The position numbers and the translations under genes were made by a program. A stretch of DNA of 64,000 nt. Source: Hippophae tibetana (lineage: Eukaryota > Streptophyta > Magnoliopsida > Rosales > Elaeagnaceae). The stretch spans positions 15,196,659-15,260,658 of the forward strand of contig CM072811.1 of the NCBI GenBank assembly GCA_037013495.1, in the 5' to 3' direction. The first letter of the stretch is position 1. Each line of letters opens with the position of its first letter. Below, in pieces: positions 21,881-34,098 of the stretch. The notes under the pieces are model-generated. The model ran no database searches. It was not told the origin of the DNA and saw only the letters and a list, made by a program, of their open reading frames with translations.

Positions 21881-23800
21881 CAACCCCTAACCAGCTTCTT
21901 GCTAGTCTCTTAGCAAGAGAAGCGATAAAAATTAAAAATTAAACTATCCTAAATCACTTCCGTGGATTGACACAATTGCATTTAGCCTATGCAACAAGCC
22001 TTTAAACCCCCTAGGTTGCCCTAGTGGATGAGTTTGAGTCTCGTGAGGGTTTTCAGTAATGATACACACAAACATTGAACTAAATGTAAAAATTAAAAGA
22101 AATAATAAAAATAACAACTTAAAAACTAAAATTACAACAAAATCAAAAATTAACTTTTAAGAATAAAAGAAAACAACATAACACAAAAATGTCTTATAAT
22201 TTTTAATCTCCTTTAAGATTATAATTAAAATCTCAAGCATAAGTTATTTTAATCTTCTTAAACAATCATGATTTATTATAATAATTAGTCAAAAATCATT
22301 TTCATATTTCATATAAAAAATGTATCAATTTAATTTCACCCAATTTCAGTGTCTAGAATCTGAATTCGCTTCGACTCTATTCCTCACTAGTCAATACTCT
22401 CAAAACACTGAATCCTATGGGTTCAAACACTCATACTAATTTATATGCGAAAGAGTTGATGTATAGAAATGAACTAATATTTTCACATATGTATAAAGAA
22501 TAAAGGCTCAAAGTGTTATTTTAACATTGATCTCATGAAAGGAATCAATGTATAAATTATAAAGATATCATATATAAAAATTATTTTCATGCATAAATCA
22601 AACTCATTAATAATTTTTTTTAAGATATATGCCTTTTACAAATGAAGAAAGTGCAATGACTTTTTAGGAAATTACTTCCTATATCTTTCTTTTACAATTA
22701 GCCTTTACTCACAACTTTGTAGGCAATGTGGGTCATAGTATGTAAATTATACTATATATATTCTTTATATCTCTATTTTTTTCTAAAGATATTTTTCAAT
22801 ATATATATATTTTATAGATAGTCAACCCATGTACAGATTGTACATTTTTTTAGGATTTTGGTGAGTGGTTAATTTTGTGGCTTTTCTGTTTGATTTTGGT
22901 TTAGGTCATCCCATATATGTCCCTTTTTTTTAACAGTCATGCACGAATGAGATAAAAGCATATACTATCAATTTCTACTTAAATCATTTAATCTAAGACA
23001 ACATAATAATAAAAAATATACGACCCTCTATTAAGATGAGAAAAAATTCATACATTCAATGCTAATACGTATAGAGATCATCTAAAAATTTGAAGAAATA
23101 AGAAATGTGTTTGGAGTAGAAAAAATATATATATTTCACTCTGAATAAAGGAAATTAGGCTCAAATTATATCTCACAAAGGTAGTCTCCACTAAAACAAA
23201 TTCATAAACATCAATTTTTGGGTTTAATATAATTTCTACATCTTATCAAGAAATACTAGTTATGACAAAAACTAACTAATTACCAAAAACAATTACAAAA
23301 TATTTCATGATATGTTTTCAAAAATTAATCTAACAGTACAAAAGACTTAACTATTTACTTAAATTTGATTTAAAGAAATGATAAATTTTTGTGAGAATTT
23401 TTAAAGTTAATTCTATAATTCCAAAAATTACTAAATCACACAAAGAAAATAAAACTAAACACAATAAAAATGAAAATGTGATTTTTTTTTAAATTAAGCA
23501 TGGTAACTTTTCACCACCCCCACCTAGAACTTACATTGTCCTCAATGTAACAACTGTAAATTAAAGATAAAGAGAAAAGAGAAAAAAGATTACCTATTTC
23601 CTGAGAATGTGCAAGTAGTAATAGAGAAATGAAGGTGCATCCATCATATTCATCATTAAAGTTCACACAGATGGATCGTTGTGAACTTCTAACATCTCAA
23701 CAAATATTTTTAGTTTTAACAATTTTAAAATTATTCACATGTAATTAAACTAAAATAAACAATAGAAATTAAATAAATAAAACAAATAAAAGAAAATTAC
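21881..23800 (-). other. Polypurine tract and untranslated tail of A2
   Basis: The tract is at 21881-21898 on - (GAAGCTGGTTAGGGGTTG). The tail matches 4600-6440 of A1 in reverse, with no protein. It is the longest non-coding match in the window between two independently placed copies. Confidence 0.8.
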
Positions 23801-23807
23801 CTAAAAT

Positions 23808-23858
23808 GATGGGTTGCCTCCCATCCAGCGCTTAGTTTAATGTCTTAGCAAGATGTAA
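23808..23858 (-). other. Post-pol stem-loops (A2)
   Basis: The second hairpin (GATGGG-AGGCAA-CCCATC) is perfect at 23808-23825. The first has decayed to ATCTTGCTAAGACA on -, and only CTT/AAG still pairs. The position relative to the integrase end is the same as in A1. Confidence 0.6.
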
Positions 23859-23868
23859 CCATATGGTG

Positions 23869-25149
23869 CTAAGGGTTACTCAACCAAATGCAATCCATAT
23901 CAACAATGTTGTTTGGTTCTTCTAAATAAGGCTTCACACGATGCCCATTGACTTTGAATGTTTTTTGTGTCTTGGAATCCAATAGTTCTACTACTCCATG
24001 TGCAAATACCTGAACTATTTTGAATGGTCCATCCCATCTTGATCTCAACTTTCTTGTAAACAATCTCAAACAAGATTTAAATAAAAGAACTTTCATTCCA
24101 GGGTGAAGAGTCTTAGGAACTAGCCTCTTGTCATGATAGTGCTTAGTACGCTCTTTGAATAATTTGGCATTCTCATAGGCTTCGTTCCTAATTTCTTCCA
24201 ACTCATTAAGATGGAGTAACCATTTTTCTCCTGCTTTATCTAAATCCATGTTTAACTCTTTAATTCCCCAGTAAGCCTTGTGTTCAAGTTCAAATAGAAG
24301 GTGGCACACTTTCCCAAAGATTAACTGGTAAGGGCTCATCCCAATAGGTGTTTTGTAAGCAGTGTGGTATGCCTATTAGGCAGCATTTAACTTAAATGCC
24401 CAATCCTTCCTTGAAGGATGCACAATGCGTTCCAATATTCCCTTAATTTTCCTATTACTTACTTCCACTAAACTAGAAGTTTGAGGATGATATGGAGTAG
24501 CTACTTTATGTGTGATGGTGTACTTACTTAGTACTCCATTAAAGATCTTGTTACAAAAATGACTACCTCCATCACTTATTATAGCTCCAAGCATTCCGAA
24601 CCTGTTGAATATTAAATCTTTCAAGAATTTGACAACAACATTAGCATCATTGATTTTAGTAGGGATAACTTATATCCACTTGGATACACAATCCACAGTA
24701 ACCAAAATATATTGAAAACCATTGGATGGGGGAAAAGGACCCACAAAGTCAATACCAATGTCAATGGAATTTCATCTCTTTTGCTTATGTTTCCTGTTCT
24801 TTGACGTCTATCACATTGTGCACAAAACATATGAGCATCTTTAAAAAGAGTGGGCCAAAAGAATCCAGACTGTAATACCTTATGGGCTGTCTTTTCACCA
24901 CCAAAAATTTCCCCCACAATGAAGTTCATGACAAAAAGTTAGAATGCTCTTATGTTCTTCTTCACGTACACATCTCCTGATGACTTGATCTTGACCAATC
25001 TTGTATAAATAAGGGTTATCCCAGAAATAGTCCTTAATAGTTTTAAAAAACCTCTTCTTGTCCTGATATGAAGTGTTAGGTCACAAAACACCAGTGGCAA
25101 GATAGTTTACAATATCAGCATACCATGGGTTCAGAACTATTGAAAATAA
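23869..25149 (-). pseudogene. pol: A2 integrase, degraded
   Basis: Three open pieces cover it: 24929-24621, 24624-24376 and 24339-23869. The zinc finger is altered (the HELHCGGH box is broken, CAQCDRRQ has lost its last Cys). In the core, ISDGGSHF and SSLVEVSN keep the second Asp and the Glu. The first Asp region is shifted out of frame ([10 protein letters not shown] where [10 protein letters not shown] is expected). The C-terminal domain, with [18 protein letters not shown], is open to the end [10 protein letters not shown]. Confidence 0.88.
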
Positions 25150-26589
25150 CTATTCATCAGGAAAGGTTTCAACTATATCTTCTTTACGCTCATCTTTAAG
25201 ATAATTGAAGTTAGAAATCAACCTAGACAAATGGTCAGCTACTAATTTTTCACTACCTTTCTTATCCTTGATTTCTAGGTCAAATTCTTGTAAGAGTAAG
25301 ACCCACCTAATTAATCTTGGCTTGGCATTTGGTTTACTTAATAGGTATCTTAAAGTAGTGTGATAAGAATGCACAATCACTTTAGATCCTACTAAATAAG
25401 ACCTAAATTTGTCTAAAGAAAACACTATAGCCAAGAATTCCTTTTCAGTGGTGGTATAATTCATTTGGGCATCATTGAGTGTTTTGCTAGCATAGTAGAT
25501 GACATGAAAACACTTATCCACTCTTTGTCCCAAGACTGCTCCTATAGCATAATCAGAAGCATCACACATTATTTCAAAAGGTAAAGACCAGTTTAGTGCC
25601 ATAATAACAAGGGTAGATGTTAGTTTCTCTTGCAAGGTATTAAAGACAATAAGGCAGTCATTGTTGAAATTAAAATAAACATCTTTTGATAGCAAGTTAC
25701 ATAAGGGACGACCTATTTTAGAGAAATCTTTAATAAATCGTCTGTAAAATCCTGCATGTCCTAAGAAGCTTCTTATCCCCTTCATAGATGTAGGGGGAGG
25801 TAGTATGGAAATCAATTCAACATTTTCCTTATCAACTTCAATACCCTTGTTTGAAATTATATGTCCTAAAATTATCCCTTGTTGAACCATAAAATGAATT
25901 TTCTCTCAACTAAGGGTGAGATTGCATTCAATGCATCTATCTAAAACCAAAGTCAATTTATGTAAGCAATCATCAAATGAGTTCTCAAAGACAGAGAAAT
26001 CGTCCATGAAAATCTCAATTAATTTCTCCACCATGTCCGAGAAAATAGATATCATGCATCTCTGGAAAGTGGCAGGGGCATTGCATAACTCAAATGGCAT
26101 TCTTCGAAAAGCAAATGTCCCAAAAGGACATGTAAATGTGGTCTTTTCCTGATCTTCTGGTGCTATGGGTACTTGATAATATCCAGACAATCCATCTAGA
26201 AAATAGTAAAATTCATGCTCAGCTAATCTTTCCAACATGTGATCAATGAATGGAAGAGGAAAGTGATCCTTTTTAGTATATAAATTCAGTTTCCTAAAAT
26301 CTATACACATTATCTATCCAGTGATTATTCTAGTGGGAACTAATTCAATTTTGTCATTTTTAACAACTGTTATCCCAGATTTCCTAGGTACCACATGCAC
26401 TGGATTAACCCACTTACTATTCACAATAGCATAGATAATTCCTTCTTCTAACAATTTAAGAATTTCTTTCTTAACTACCTCTTGCATATTTGGGTTTAGT
26501 CTTCTTTGGGCCTCTCGTACAGGTTTAGCACTATCCTCCAAGTTGATCTTGTGCATACACATCATAGGACTAATGCCTCTTATATCCCC
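25150..26589 (-). pseudogene. pol: A2 reverse transcriptase and RNase H, degraded
   Basis: RT blocks include MCIDFRKLNLY, FLDGLSGYYQ, FAFRRMPFELCN and FMDDFSVFE, all catalytic Asp kept. A stop at 26310 and a break near 25900 (after NLTLS) interrupt it. RNase H follows in the open piece 25890-25150 with [14 protein letters not shown] and EKEFLAIVF, but the third acidic position is HSYHT instead of HSDHA, so a catalytic Asp is lost. Confidence 0.9.
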
Positions 26590-27639
26590 GATACTCCAGC
26601 CTATAGCTTTCTTAAACTGTTTAAGCACTTTGATAAGTTCCTTTTCTTGGGTTTTGGTCAAGGTTGAAGAAATTATCACGGGATAAGTTTCTCCTTCTCC
26701 CAAAAACAAATATTTTAAGTGCTCAGGTAAGTCTTTGAGTTCAAGTTTAGGTGGATTGGCCTCTTTACTAGATGAAGAACTGGGTAAATTTAAAAGTGTA
26801 CTAGATTTTGTCATTACTTCATCACTGTCTAGTCGTTCAAGGTACCCCTTAATTTCCTCATCTAAATCATCTTCGACCTCTTCAAGTGTAAGAACAGTTT
26901 CAAGCTTGTCTTGTATTCTGGTTTGAAAAAAGGTGCTTTGGACAAGATTATCCAAAGGGTCAACATCGAATATTTCATCGATGGCAGAAATAGAAGGAAA
27001 AGGTGAAGAATCAAAAACTTTAAAATGAACAGTCTCTCCTAAGATTGTCATTGTCAAATTTCCATCTTGGACATCAATAATAGTTTTAGTAGTTACCATA
27101 AACGGTCAACCAAGCAGTATTGTGTGCTCTCTATCCAATGCTGGATTTTCTTGCATATCTAGAACCACAAAGTCAATAGGTATTATCAGTTTGTCTACTT
27201 GTACCAACATATCCTCAACTATTCCCTTTGGATACTTAAGAGATCTATCTGCAAGTTGAAGGGACATAGTTGTGGGTTTTAAATCTCCTAAATTGAGTTG
27301 TAAGAATATAGAGTAGGGCATCAAATTTATACTAGAACCTAAATCAAGCATTGCTTTAATTTAGAAACCTTCCTATCCCCCATAGTTATGTTTATAATAA
27401 AACTTCCAGGGTCTTTCAACTTAGGCGTAGTTTGTGCTAAAGTACAACGCTAGAAATTTCTGATACTACTACTCGTTCATTCATTTCATACCTACTTTTC
27501 TTAGTGTTCAACTCTTTGAAAAACTTAGCATATGAGGGCATATTCATGATCACTTCTAATAATGGTAAATTGATATTTACTTTAGAGAGCATATTAAAAA
27601 GATCATAGAATTTCTTATCTTGTTTGGATTCTTTTAACT
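26590..27639 (-). pseudogene. pol: A2 protease and linker, degraded
   Basis: MLDLGSSINLMPYSIF (27351 leftwards) holds the catalytic Asp. VQVDKLIIPIDFVVL shows the glutamine that has become a stop in A1. DREHTILLG ends one piece, and a stop where LGRPF is expected (GGTCAACC on +, near 27105) separates it from the acidic linker (27099-26590) leading to GWSIGDIRGISP. Confidence 0.87.
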
Positions 27640-29045
27640 AGTGTGGAAAAGGTACTTGTAGCTGGTGTGGTTCTATTGTCTTTTGATTTTTGGGGATGTC
27701 AAATGACTCCCCAATGAGTTTTTCAGAAGGCTTGTTAAGTTTAACACTTGTTTCTCCTTTTTGCGAGACTAGAATATCATCTTCTTTGTTACCTGAACTA
27801 CAAGGTAGATCGTTTGAGATTTCAGGTAAACTGGTATTGACTACCTTACCACTTCGAAGGGTTCTTACATCCTTTGCTTGTTCTGGTTGATTGGGCAACT
27901 TTCCTGGTTTTTTCTTTTGCATTTGTTCAGCCAGTTGCCGAAGTTTAAATTCAATCCTTTTAACTGAAGCCTCTATGGTGTTCAACCTTTGATTAATCAT
28001 CAATTGGTTGTCACGAATAACTTGAATAAAAACATTCAAGCTATTCTCTAAGGTTGGCTTAAAAGATTGGCTTGGTGGGTAATTGTGGTTTTTATTTTAC
28101 CTTAGTCTTGGACATTGGATGTAGGCTGGGTAATTGTTTTGTTTCCAATGATGGTTAGGGTGATTATAGGTGTTTAGATGATACCTTTAGAAGGATTTGA
28201 CTTCCTCTATGGCATTGACACTAGAATCATAAGTATTTGAACAATTATTAGTATCATGCCCAATTGAAAAACACACTTCACACACATCTTGATTTGGCAT
28301 TTGGTGGATAGTGAGAAGTTGCACTTGCTTAGTCAATTCAGCAAGTTGCAAGGTTATCTCATTATCGGAGCCAACTTCATTGACTCTTGCTCTCCTTCTA
28401 GCACTTCTTTGTTGGGAATTAGAACCCAACAATTCATAAATATTATAGTTTTCCTCTACCGTTTTTTTCTCGCACAGCACCTCCAGCAGCATTATCAACC
28501 ATGTATTGACTCTGCAGTGTCAATCCTTCATAAAAGAATTCGTTCTGTAGCTATAATGGAAAGCTATGATTATGACAATGAATGAAAAGGAGTTTAAATC
28601 ATTCCCAAGCTTCATGAAAAGGCTTTTCATACATTTGAGAAAATGTTGCTATCATTATCCTTAGATAAACAGTATTTTGATGGGAATAGAACCTACCCAT
28701 AAACATTTCATATACTGCCTCCCAAGTTTTTAGAGAACCTGACTGTAGAGTAATGAACCATGACCAAGCTTTATCCTTGAGGGTATAAGGAAAACACCTC
28801 ATCCTAAGTTGATCTGCATTAATTGCATGTAGTGGAAAGGTTTGGAAAATAGCATAGAATTCTTGAATGAAATGCAAAGGGTCTTCAATAGGGACACTGT
28901 AAAAGGAAGGCAATAAAGAATAATGAATCTTTTTCAATTCATAATTCCTTGTAGCCTCTTGTAATTGTATGCCGGAAGTTACATTGCCAATGATTGGCAA
29001 TGTATAGTCTTTCATCATTTTTTGCCTATCTTTAGCATCTCCCAT
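27640..29045 (-). pseudogene. gag: A2 gag, degraded
   Basis: The first 148 codons (29045-28599) are open. They include KMMKDYTLPIIGNV, ATRNYELKKIHYSLLPS, DPLHFIQEFYAIF, LRMRCFPYTLKDKAWSWF and WEAVYEMFMGRFY, the Athila Gag core. The middle (28498-28187) has NEVGSDNEITLQLAELTKQV and the knuckle CEVCFSIGHDTNNC. The last piece has DNQLMINQRLNTIEASVKRIE and the basic/proline-rich link to protease. Two or three shifts separate the pieces. Confidence 0.87.
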
Positions 29046-29412
29046 GACTATTTGTAGTTGAAATTGATCCTTCTCCTATTGTGTATCAACATTTAGCTCT
29101 TAAAAAATAGTAGATATCTCTAAGAAAGATTTCTCACTTGACAGAATGTATAGGCTTAAAGAAAAAAGGTGCAGGGAACCTAATTTTGTTTTAATTTATA
29201 TATATATATATTATTTTATGTACATATGTATTATTATTTTATTATTAATTTATTTTTAGAATAAAAAAATTAAGTAAAGTGAAAATCTATTTTTTTTTCT
29301 TTTAATGCTAAATTTAAAGAATGTACACAATTTTTGAAACAAACGAATTTATTTCATTTGAATTTTATTACACACAAAATAAAACTAAAACAAAGGAAAA
29401 TACAATAATGGG
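29046..29412 (-). other. Leader upstream of A2 gag, AT-rich
   Basis: Immediately before gag is non-coding sequence, then a T-rich (on -) stretch with a short TA run (about 29202-29216). No primer site or LTR end is present, so the leader runs straight into the neighbouring gag-only unit. Confidence 0.5.
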
Positions 29413-29465
29413 TGACCTCTCACGTAAGACTAAAATTTATCGTCTTCTAGTAAGACGTTGCTTGG
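29413..29465 (-). other. Post-pol-like junction behind a gag (M)
   Basis: On - the sequence is AAGCAACGTCTTACTAGAAG then ACGATAAA, ending AGGTCACCCATT. CGTCTT-ACTAG-AAGACG is a hairpin at the position of the first A1 stem-loop. Here it follows a gag stop by about 70 bases with no pol between. The second hairpin is not conserved. Confidence 0.55.
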
Positions 29466-29533
29466 AGATTGTAGAATGACAAACTCAATGTCTCTTCTTC
29501 ATTGAATTTATTTTAACCCATTTGGCCATTCAA

Positions 29534-30477
29534 TTAGTCTTTGCTTTGTTTTTGCAAATGTTCAACTGACTGTTCTACTTGAACTTCCACCTTTTTTATA
29601 GAAGCTTCCACAAAGTCCAACCGTTGATTGGTTTTAGATTGGTTATCTCTACAAACTTGAATAAAAGAATTCATGTTGTCCTCTAGGGTTGATTTATTGG
29701 GAATGCTTCTTGGAATAGGCTGCTGGAATTGCTAGCCTGGCTGATTTGAGCTTTGAGCGAAATGAGGGTTGTTTTGCCTCCAGGAGAAGTTTGGGCGATT
29801 TCTCCATTTAGGATTGTAGGTATTTGAATTGGGGTTGAACCTTGGTCTCTATTGATATGCTCTCAATACATTAACCTGTTCAAGTCCAGCTGTTGTTTCT
29901 CCTTGATATGGGCAGGCTTTAGTATCATGTCCCATGTTGCTATACAAACCATAATGTTAATTATTGGTGTTGGTTTGCGTAGTGAGAAGGGCAACTTGCT
30001 TGGTCAATTGAACAAGTTGTTGTTGAACTTCATTGCTGGAATCGATTTCATGAACTCCAACTTTTCTCACTCGTGAGCTTTTCTGTTGGGATTTAGCACC
30101 CAACATCTCAAAGAGGTTGTACATCTCTGAGGTAATCTTTTCTAACATTACTCCCCCTGCAGCGTTGTCGATAATGAACTGACATTGTTGCATAAGTCCA
30201 TCGTAAAAGAATTGGTTCTACAACTGCAGGGGAAAGCTGTGATGGGGACATTGAGTGAGAAAAATTTTGAACCTATCCCAAGCTTCATGGAATGGTTCTC
30301 CTTCCATCTGAGAGAAATTAACAATGTTTCCTCTCAACTCTGATTTTTTTGGTGAGAATAGAATTTTCCCATGAATTTATTATAAATGTTCTCCCATGTC
30401 ATCAGAGAACCCGGGGCAAGTGACATCAACCAAGCTTTGGCCTTGTCCTTTAAGGTGTAGGGGAAAAATCTCATTCT
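29534..30477 (-). pseudogene. gag: Gag of the gag-only subtype (M), 5' truncated
   Basis: Reading on -: MRFFPYTLKDKAKAWLMSLA and WENIYNKFMGKFYSHQK (core, with one shift), then YNLFEMLGAKSQQKSSRV, EIDSSNEVQQQLVQLTKQV, and at the end QRLDFVEASIKKVEVQVEQ followed by a stop at 29534-29536. Unlike A1 and A2, the frame does not run into protease. The same subtype phrases (YNLFEM.GA.SQ, EIDSSN) recur in P at 49150-49350. Its start is fused to the LTR at about 30477. Confidence 0.78.
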
Positions 30478-31176
30478 AAAAACTAAGAAAGAAAGAGAAA
30501 GAAAGAGAAGAGAAGATGTGTTTTTAGGTGTGATTTGAAGTGAAGAGAGTAGGGGTATTTATAGGTGAGGAGAGGAAGGAAAAATGGGTGAAAAATGATT
30601 AAAATGGAGAAAAAGTGGAGTAGTGAATGATGACATCATATTTTTTACGTCATGGTGATGTGGTGCGAGTTGGCGCGCGCGGACTGGGCGTAGATGGGCA
30701 GTGGCGCACGTAGATTGGAGTAGGGGCGTGCAGAGGCGCATGCGGAATGGAGAGTAGGCGCGCGGATAGGGAAATGCAATGCGCGGGACCGGGCACTGAT
30801 GAGCATGGGTGCACGCGGAATGGGCATACTGCTCGGTGCAACTGAGCGCGCTGTGCGCGTTGGCCGATGCAGCAGCGTGCATGATTTCCTCTTTTTAGAC
30901 ATTTTTGACCCATTTTGTCCAATTTTTCCATATTTGTTGAATTTTCCTCATTTATTTATGAATATATTTGTGATGTATTGCCTCCATTATTCCTCTTTGA
31001 GTCTTTAAGTTACGTTTTTAAGCAAAAATACCTGAAAAACAATAAAAATACCCGTGATTCCAAAAAGACATATTTGTATAAATATATGATAAAATCATAT
31101 AAATATATATATATATTTTTAATCAATTAATATGCATAAAATCATGGTTAGTTTAGTGCTTTTTGAGCACTCATTA
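30478..31176 (-). repeat. Partial Athila 5' LTR joined to gag (M)
   Basis: On - it starts TAATGAGTGCTC (31176), then the U3 hairpin, CpG-rich patch (30885-30660), TATA box (TATAAATA on -, 30563-30556) and a CTTAGTTTTTAG stretch. It then switches into gag coding sequence near 30477. The rest of the LTR, the primer site and the leader are missing. Confidence 0.82.
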
Positions 31177-31489
31177 GAAGCCAACATAGAGACACAAGTA
31201 CAATGCGATTTACACTTTAAAGCTTGTTAAGAAAATCTCAAAAAATTGAAACATGCTAGTAAGAGAGACAAGCTATCAATCTCATGAAACACAACAATAA
31301 AAAAAAGTGAGATGAAAAGGGTGGTCTCAAAGGACAACATAAGCCAAAAAGACAAGAATGTACCCCAAGAGAGATCATGGGAATAAACCATAAAATGTTG
31401 CCTTAAGAGAGATAAATGGCAACAAACTACACACTTTTGCCTCAATAGGGATTATTAGTAAAACTCACATCATTACTAGTCAAAAGAAG
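31177..31489. other. Unassigned AT-rich sequence
   Basis: No protein, LTR end or match I can defend. It directly precedes Athila tail on + and may be a decayed part of it. Confidence 0.3.
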
Positions 31490-33118
31490 GAAATAAAAAT
31501 AAGAAATAAATCCCCAAGAAGTCATTGCATTTTCTTCATCTCTTAAAGGCATATAACTTCAAATTTTATTTGATCATTTTGATTGATGCATGAAAATAAC
31601 ATTTAATTTCTTTGTATATCCTTTCATTTGATTCCTTTCACAAGATCAATGTTATGTACTACTTTGAGTCTTTTCTTATTTGAATATATGCGAACCTATT
31701 AGTTCATTTCTTTACATAAATCCTTTTCTTATAGACCTTTGAATGGTTGTTTGAACCCATAGAATCAGTGTTATTGAGAGTATGACTTTTGAGATTAGAT
31801 TTAAAACGAATTCTAATTCCAAACACTAAAATTGGGAAAATTAGTATTGATGCATTTTTTATATGGATATGACTATGATTTTCAACTAATTATTACAATA
31901 AATTGCGAATATTTAGGATGTTAAAATAACTTATGCTTTGAATTTTAGTTGTGAACTTAAAAGAGATTAAAAGCATGAAATTTTTTTCTATTTCATTTTT
32001 ACTTTGATTTTTTTACTTAGTTAAATTTTTAGTTTGTAATTTATTTGTTTATTTTTGTTATTTTTTTTAATTTTTTTGCATTTTTGTTTGATGTTTGTGG
32101 GTATTGTAACTGAAATTCCTCACGAGACTCAAACTCATCAACTACGGCAACCTAGGGGTTTAAAGGCTTGTTATATAATCTAAATGCAACCATGAGAGTC
32201 TATGGAAATGACTTAAGACAGTTTAATTTTATTTAGTTTTTGTTTTTAGTTTTTCGTTTTCCTTGCTAGAGATTAGAAAGAAGTTGGCCGAGGGTTGTGA
32301 TGAGTGCTTAAAAGCACTAAGTATAACGTGATTTTATGCACTTGAAATGTTAAAATAGATTAATATTTGCAAAATGTTATCATCTATCTTTTCAACCAAT
32401 TTAACTTTTCAAAATTTAGAGTATGTTGTGTCATTTTTCAGGAATTTTTACCCTCAAAATGATTCAACTGATCAACACTTGAAGAATAGTATATGAAAGC
32501 ATTCCACTACAATCAAGAAGCATAAAATACTAACATATGTAAGCCTTACATATGTTCCAAACCAATGAAATGATTAGTTTTAAAATTTGAGAGTTAGTTC
32601 CTAGATTTTAAATCCAATCTTACCACCTTGAATGAAGTTTAGATTGTTAGGCCCAATGGAAGGCAGCAATTAAATAATATTTTAATCTCTAAAAAATAAG
32701 CATAATTTAATTAAAATTAATTAATAAACCTAACAGAATGCGTTAAGTGATTTTAGTTAATAATAAAAAGAAGACCCGACCAAAGGTGTTATTTGTATAT
32801 ATAAGAGAGAATCAATAATCTTAATTCATATCTTTAACAACCTAATTAATATTGAGCAAGCATAATTAACTAACTAACCTATCCTATAATTTCTCCATAG
32901 ATTTTAAATGTTTGTTGGATCTATTTTTTATTTATGTCATAAGTTTATATATTTAAAAACAGAAACTTTGTGATAGGTTTAGCTTGAATTTTTGTTTTTA
33001 AGAATTTGTTGAACTATCTAAAAGCCACATAATTCCTCTTTAGACCAACCTTGGAAGTATACTTATCATTTCGTACAAAGTTATTCAAGCACTCACGAGC
33101 TATTTTATAAATACAAAA
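31490..33118 (+). mobile_element. Decayed Athila tail and 3' LTR (A3)
   Basis: 31490-32280 follows the A1 tail in order (AAGTCATTGCA, TTTGATTCCTTTCA, the ATGTTTGTGGGTATTG block, AACCTAGGGGTTTAAAGGCT). A polypurine-like tract (GGCCGAGGGTTG) precedes an LTR starting TGATGAGTGCTT at 32298. The LTR has lost U3-R sequence between about 32530 and 32580, then resumes with U5-like blocks to about 33118, where it ends without CTCATCA. It is clearly older than A1. Confidence 0.75.
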
Positions 33119-33530
33119 CTTGAGGCCTCATCGAGCCCTACTCGAGCATTGTTGAACCCTTTTCGAGGCCTCAATGAACCCTTGTGGAGCCTTGTTGAAC
33201 CCTTTTTAGGCCTCGTTGAACCCTTGTTGAGGCCTCACCAAGGGGTTGTCGAAGGGATCAATGAGGATGTCATCAAGCCACCTAAAAAGTTATTTTTTCA
33301 TAAAATAATGAGTAATTTTTCACAAATACCCTTAAACACAACGAAAAAAATAACACTTAACCTAGCATGCACACTTCAAAAACCAACTGTGTGGTGTATG
33401 AAAACATGCTCACATACAAAGTATTCCTAACTATATGAGTGTATACAATAATGATCATTAGTAACCAACTTACATAAAGGGAGATATATGCACCAAGTAA
33501 AATAAAAAAAAACCCCAATATTTTACACAC
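33119..33530 (-). repeat. Copia LTR remnant with degenerate tandem repeat
   Basis: 33340-33520 matches, on -, the early part of the copia LTRs (the CATATAGTTAGGAATACTTTG and TTTTATTTTACTTGG blocks). 33122-33245 holds about four degenerate units built from GAGGCCTCA, TTGTTGAACCCTT and AGCC. Copies A, B and C have no clear equivalent of these units. Boundaries are approximate. Confidence 0.55.
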
Positions 33531-34098
33531 GAAAACAGCAAAAGAGACTCAAAGGACCACAAGACCTACAACCTCAAGATACTTCCTGTTAAACTATTAA
33601 ATTTGAGATACTTACCATGATAAACTAAAAATTTGAACATATTAGTAACAACAAAAGAAATTAAGAAAATAAAACTACTTTATAATTTTAATTTAAGTAA
33701 AAATAAATTGGACCATGTCAAAATTTAGCTCAACTTGATCTGAAGGCCAAACCACATATTGTCAAATAGTTTCTTGGCTTGTGGTAGCATCAGAAGGCAC
33801 TAATAGTGGACAAAGATGGATGAGTGATTTATTAATTACTATTTTCCAATGATTTGGCAAATATCAACTATCAATCTTTTGATCATTGCTCAAATGTTAT
33901 ATCATTCTAATAGCAATATAATCAGTGAATGATGGATCTTTCAATAAACATTTCCTTTTCTATAAACAATTCAACTACTATATAAAATAAACAAAATACA
34001 TAATATGAAATAAAAATGATATTTGGGTTATATAGTTGATAAAAGCTTATAAAAACATATTCACGGAATTTAGGAGGACTCTTATATGGGATAGCTCA
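33531..34098. other. Unassigned sequence left of element P
   Basis: AT-rich, with no gene or repeat boundary recognised. Confidence 0.3.

Larger units (their letters stand above)
21614..31176 (-). mobile_element. Composite Athila block A2 with two gag regions
   Basis: On -, from right to left: a partial LTR (31176-30478), a gag of one subtype (30477-29534), post-pol-like junction (29465-29413), T-rich leader, a second gag (29045-27640), protease, reverse transcriptase, RNase H, integrase, untranslated tail, polypurine tract and a truncated LTR (21880-21614). No primer site is seen. It may be one rearranged element or two joined by deletion. Coding parts carry many stops. Confidence 0.78.

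Noticed and set aside
29202..29216. TA run as a promoter
   Set aside because: Simple repeat in an AT-rich leader without other promoter context.
33119..33260. Possible CRISPR-like or satellite array from regular GAGGCCTC units
   Set aside because: Units are degenerate, few, without distinct spacers, and lie in a plant retrotransposon remnant.
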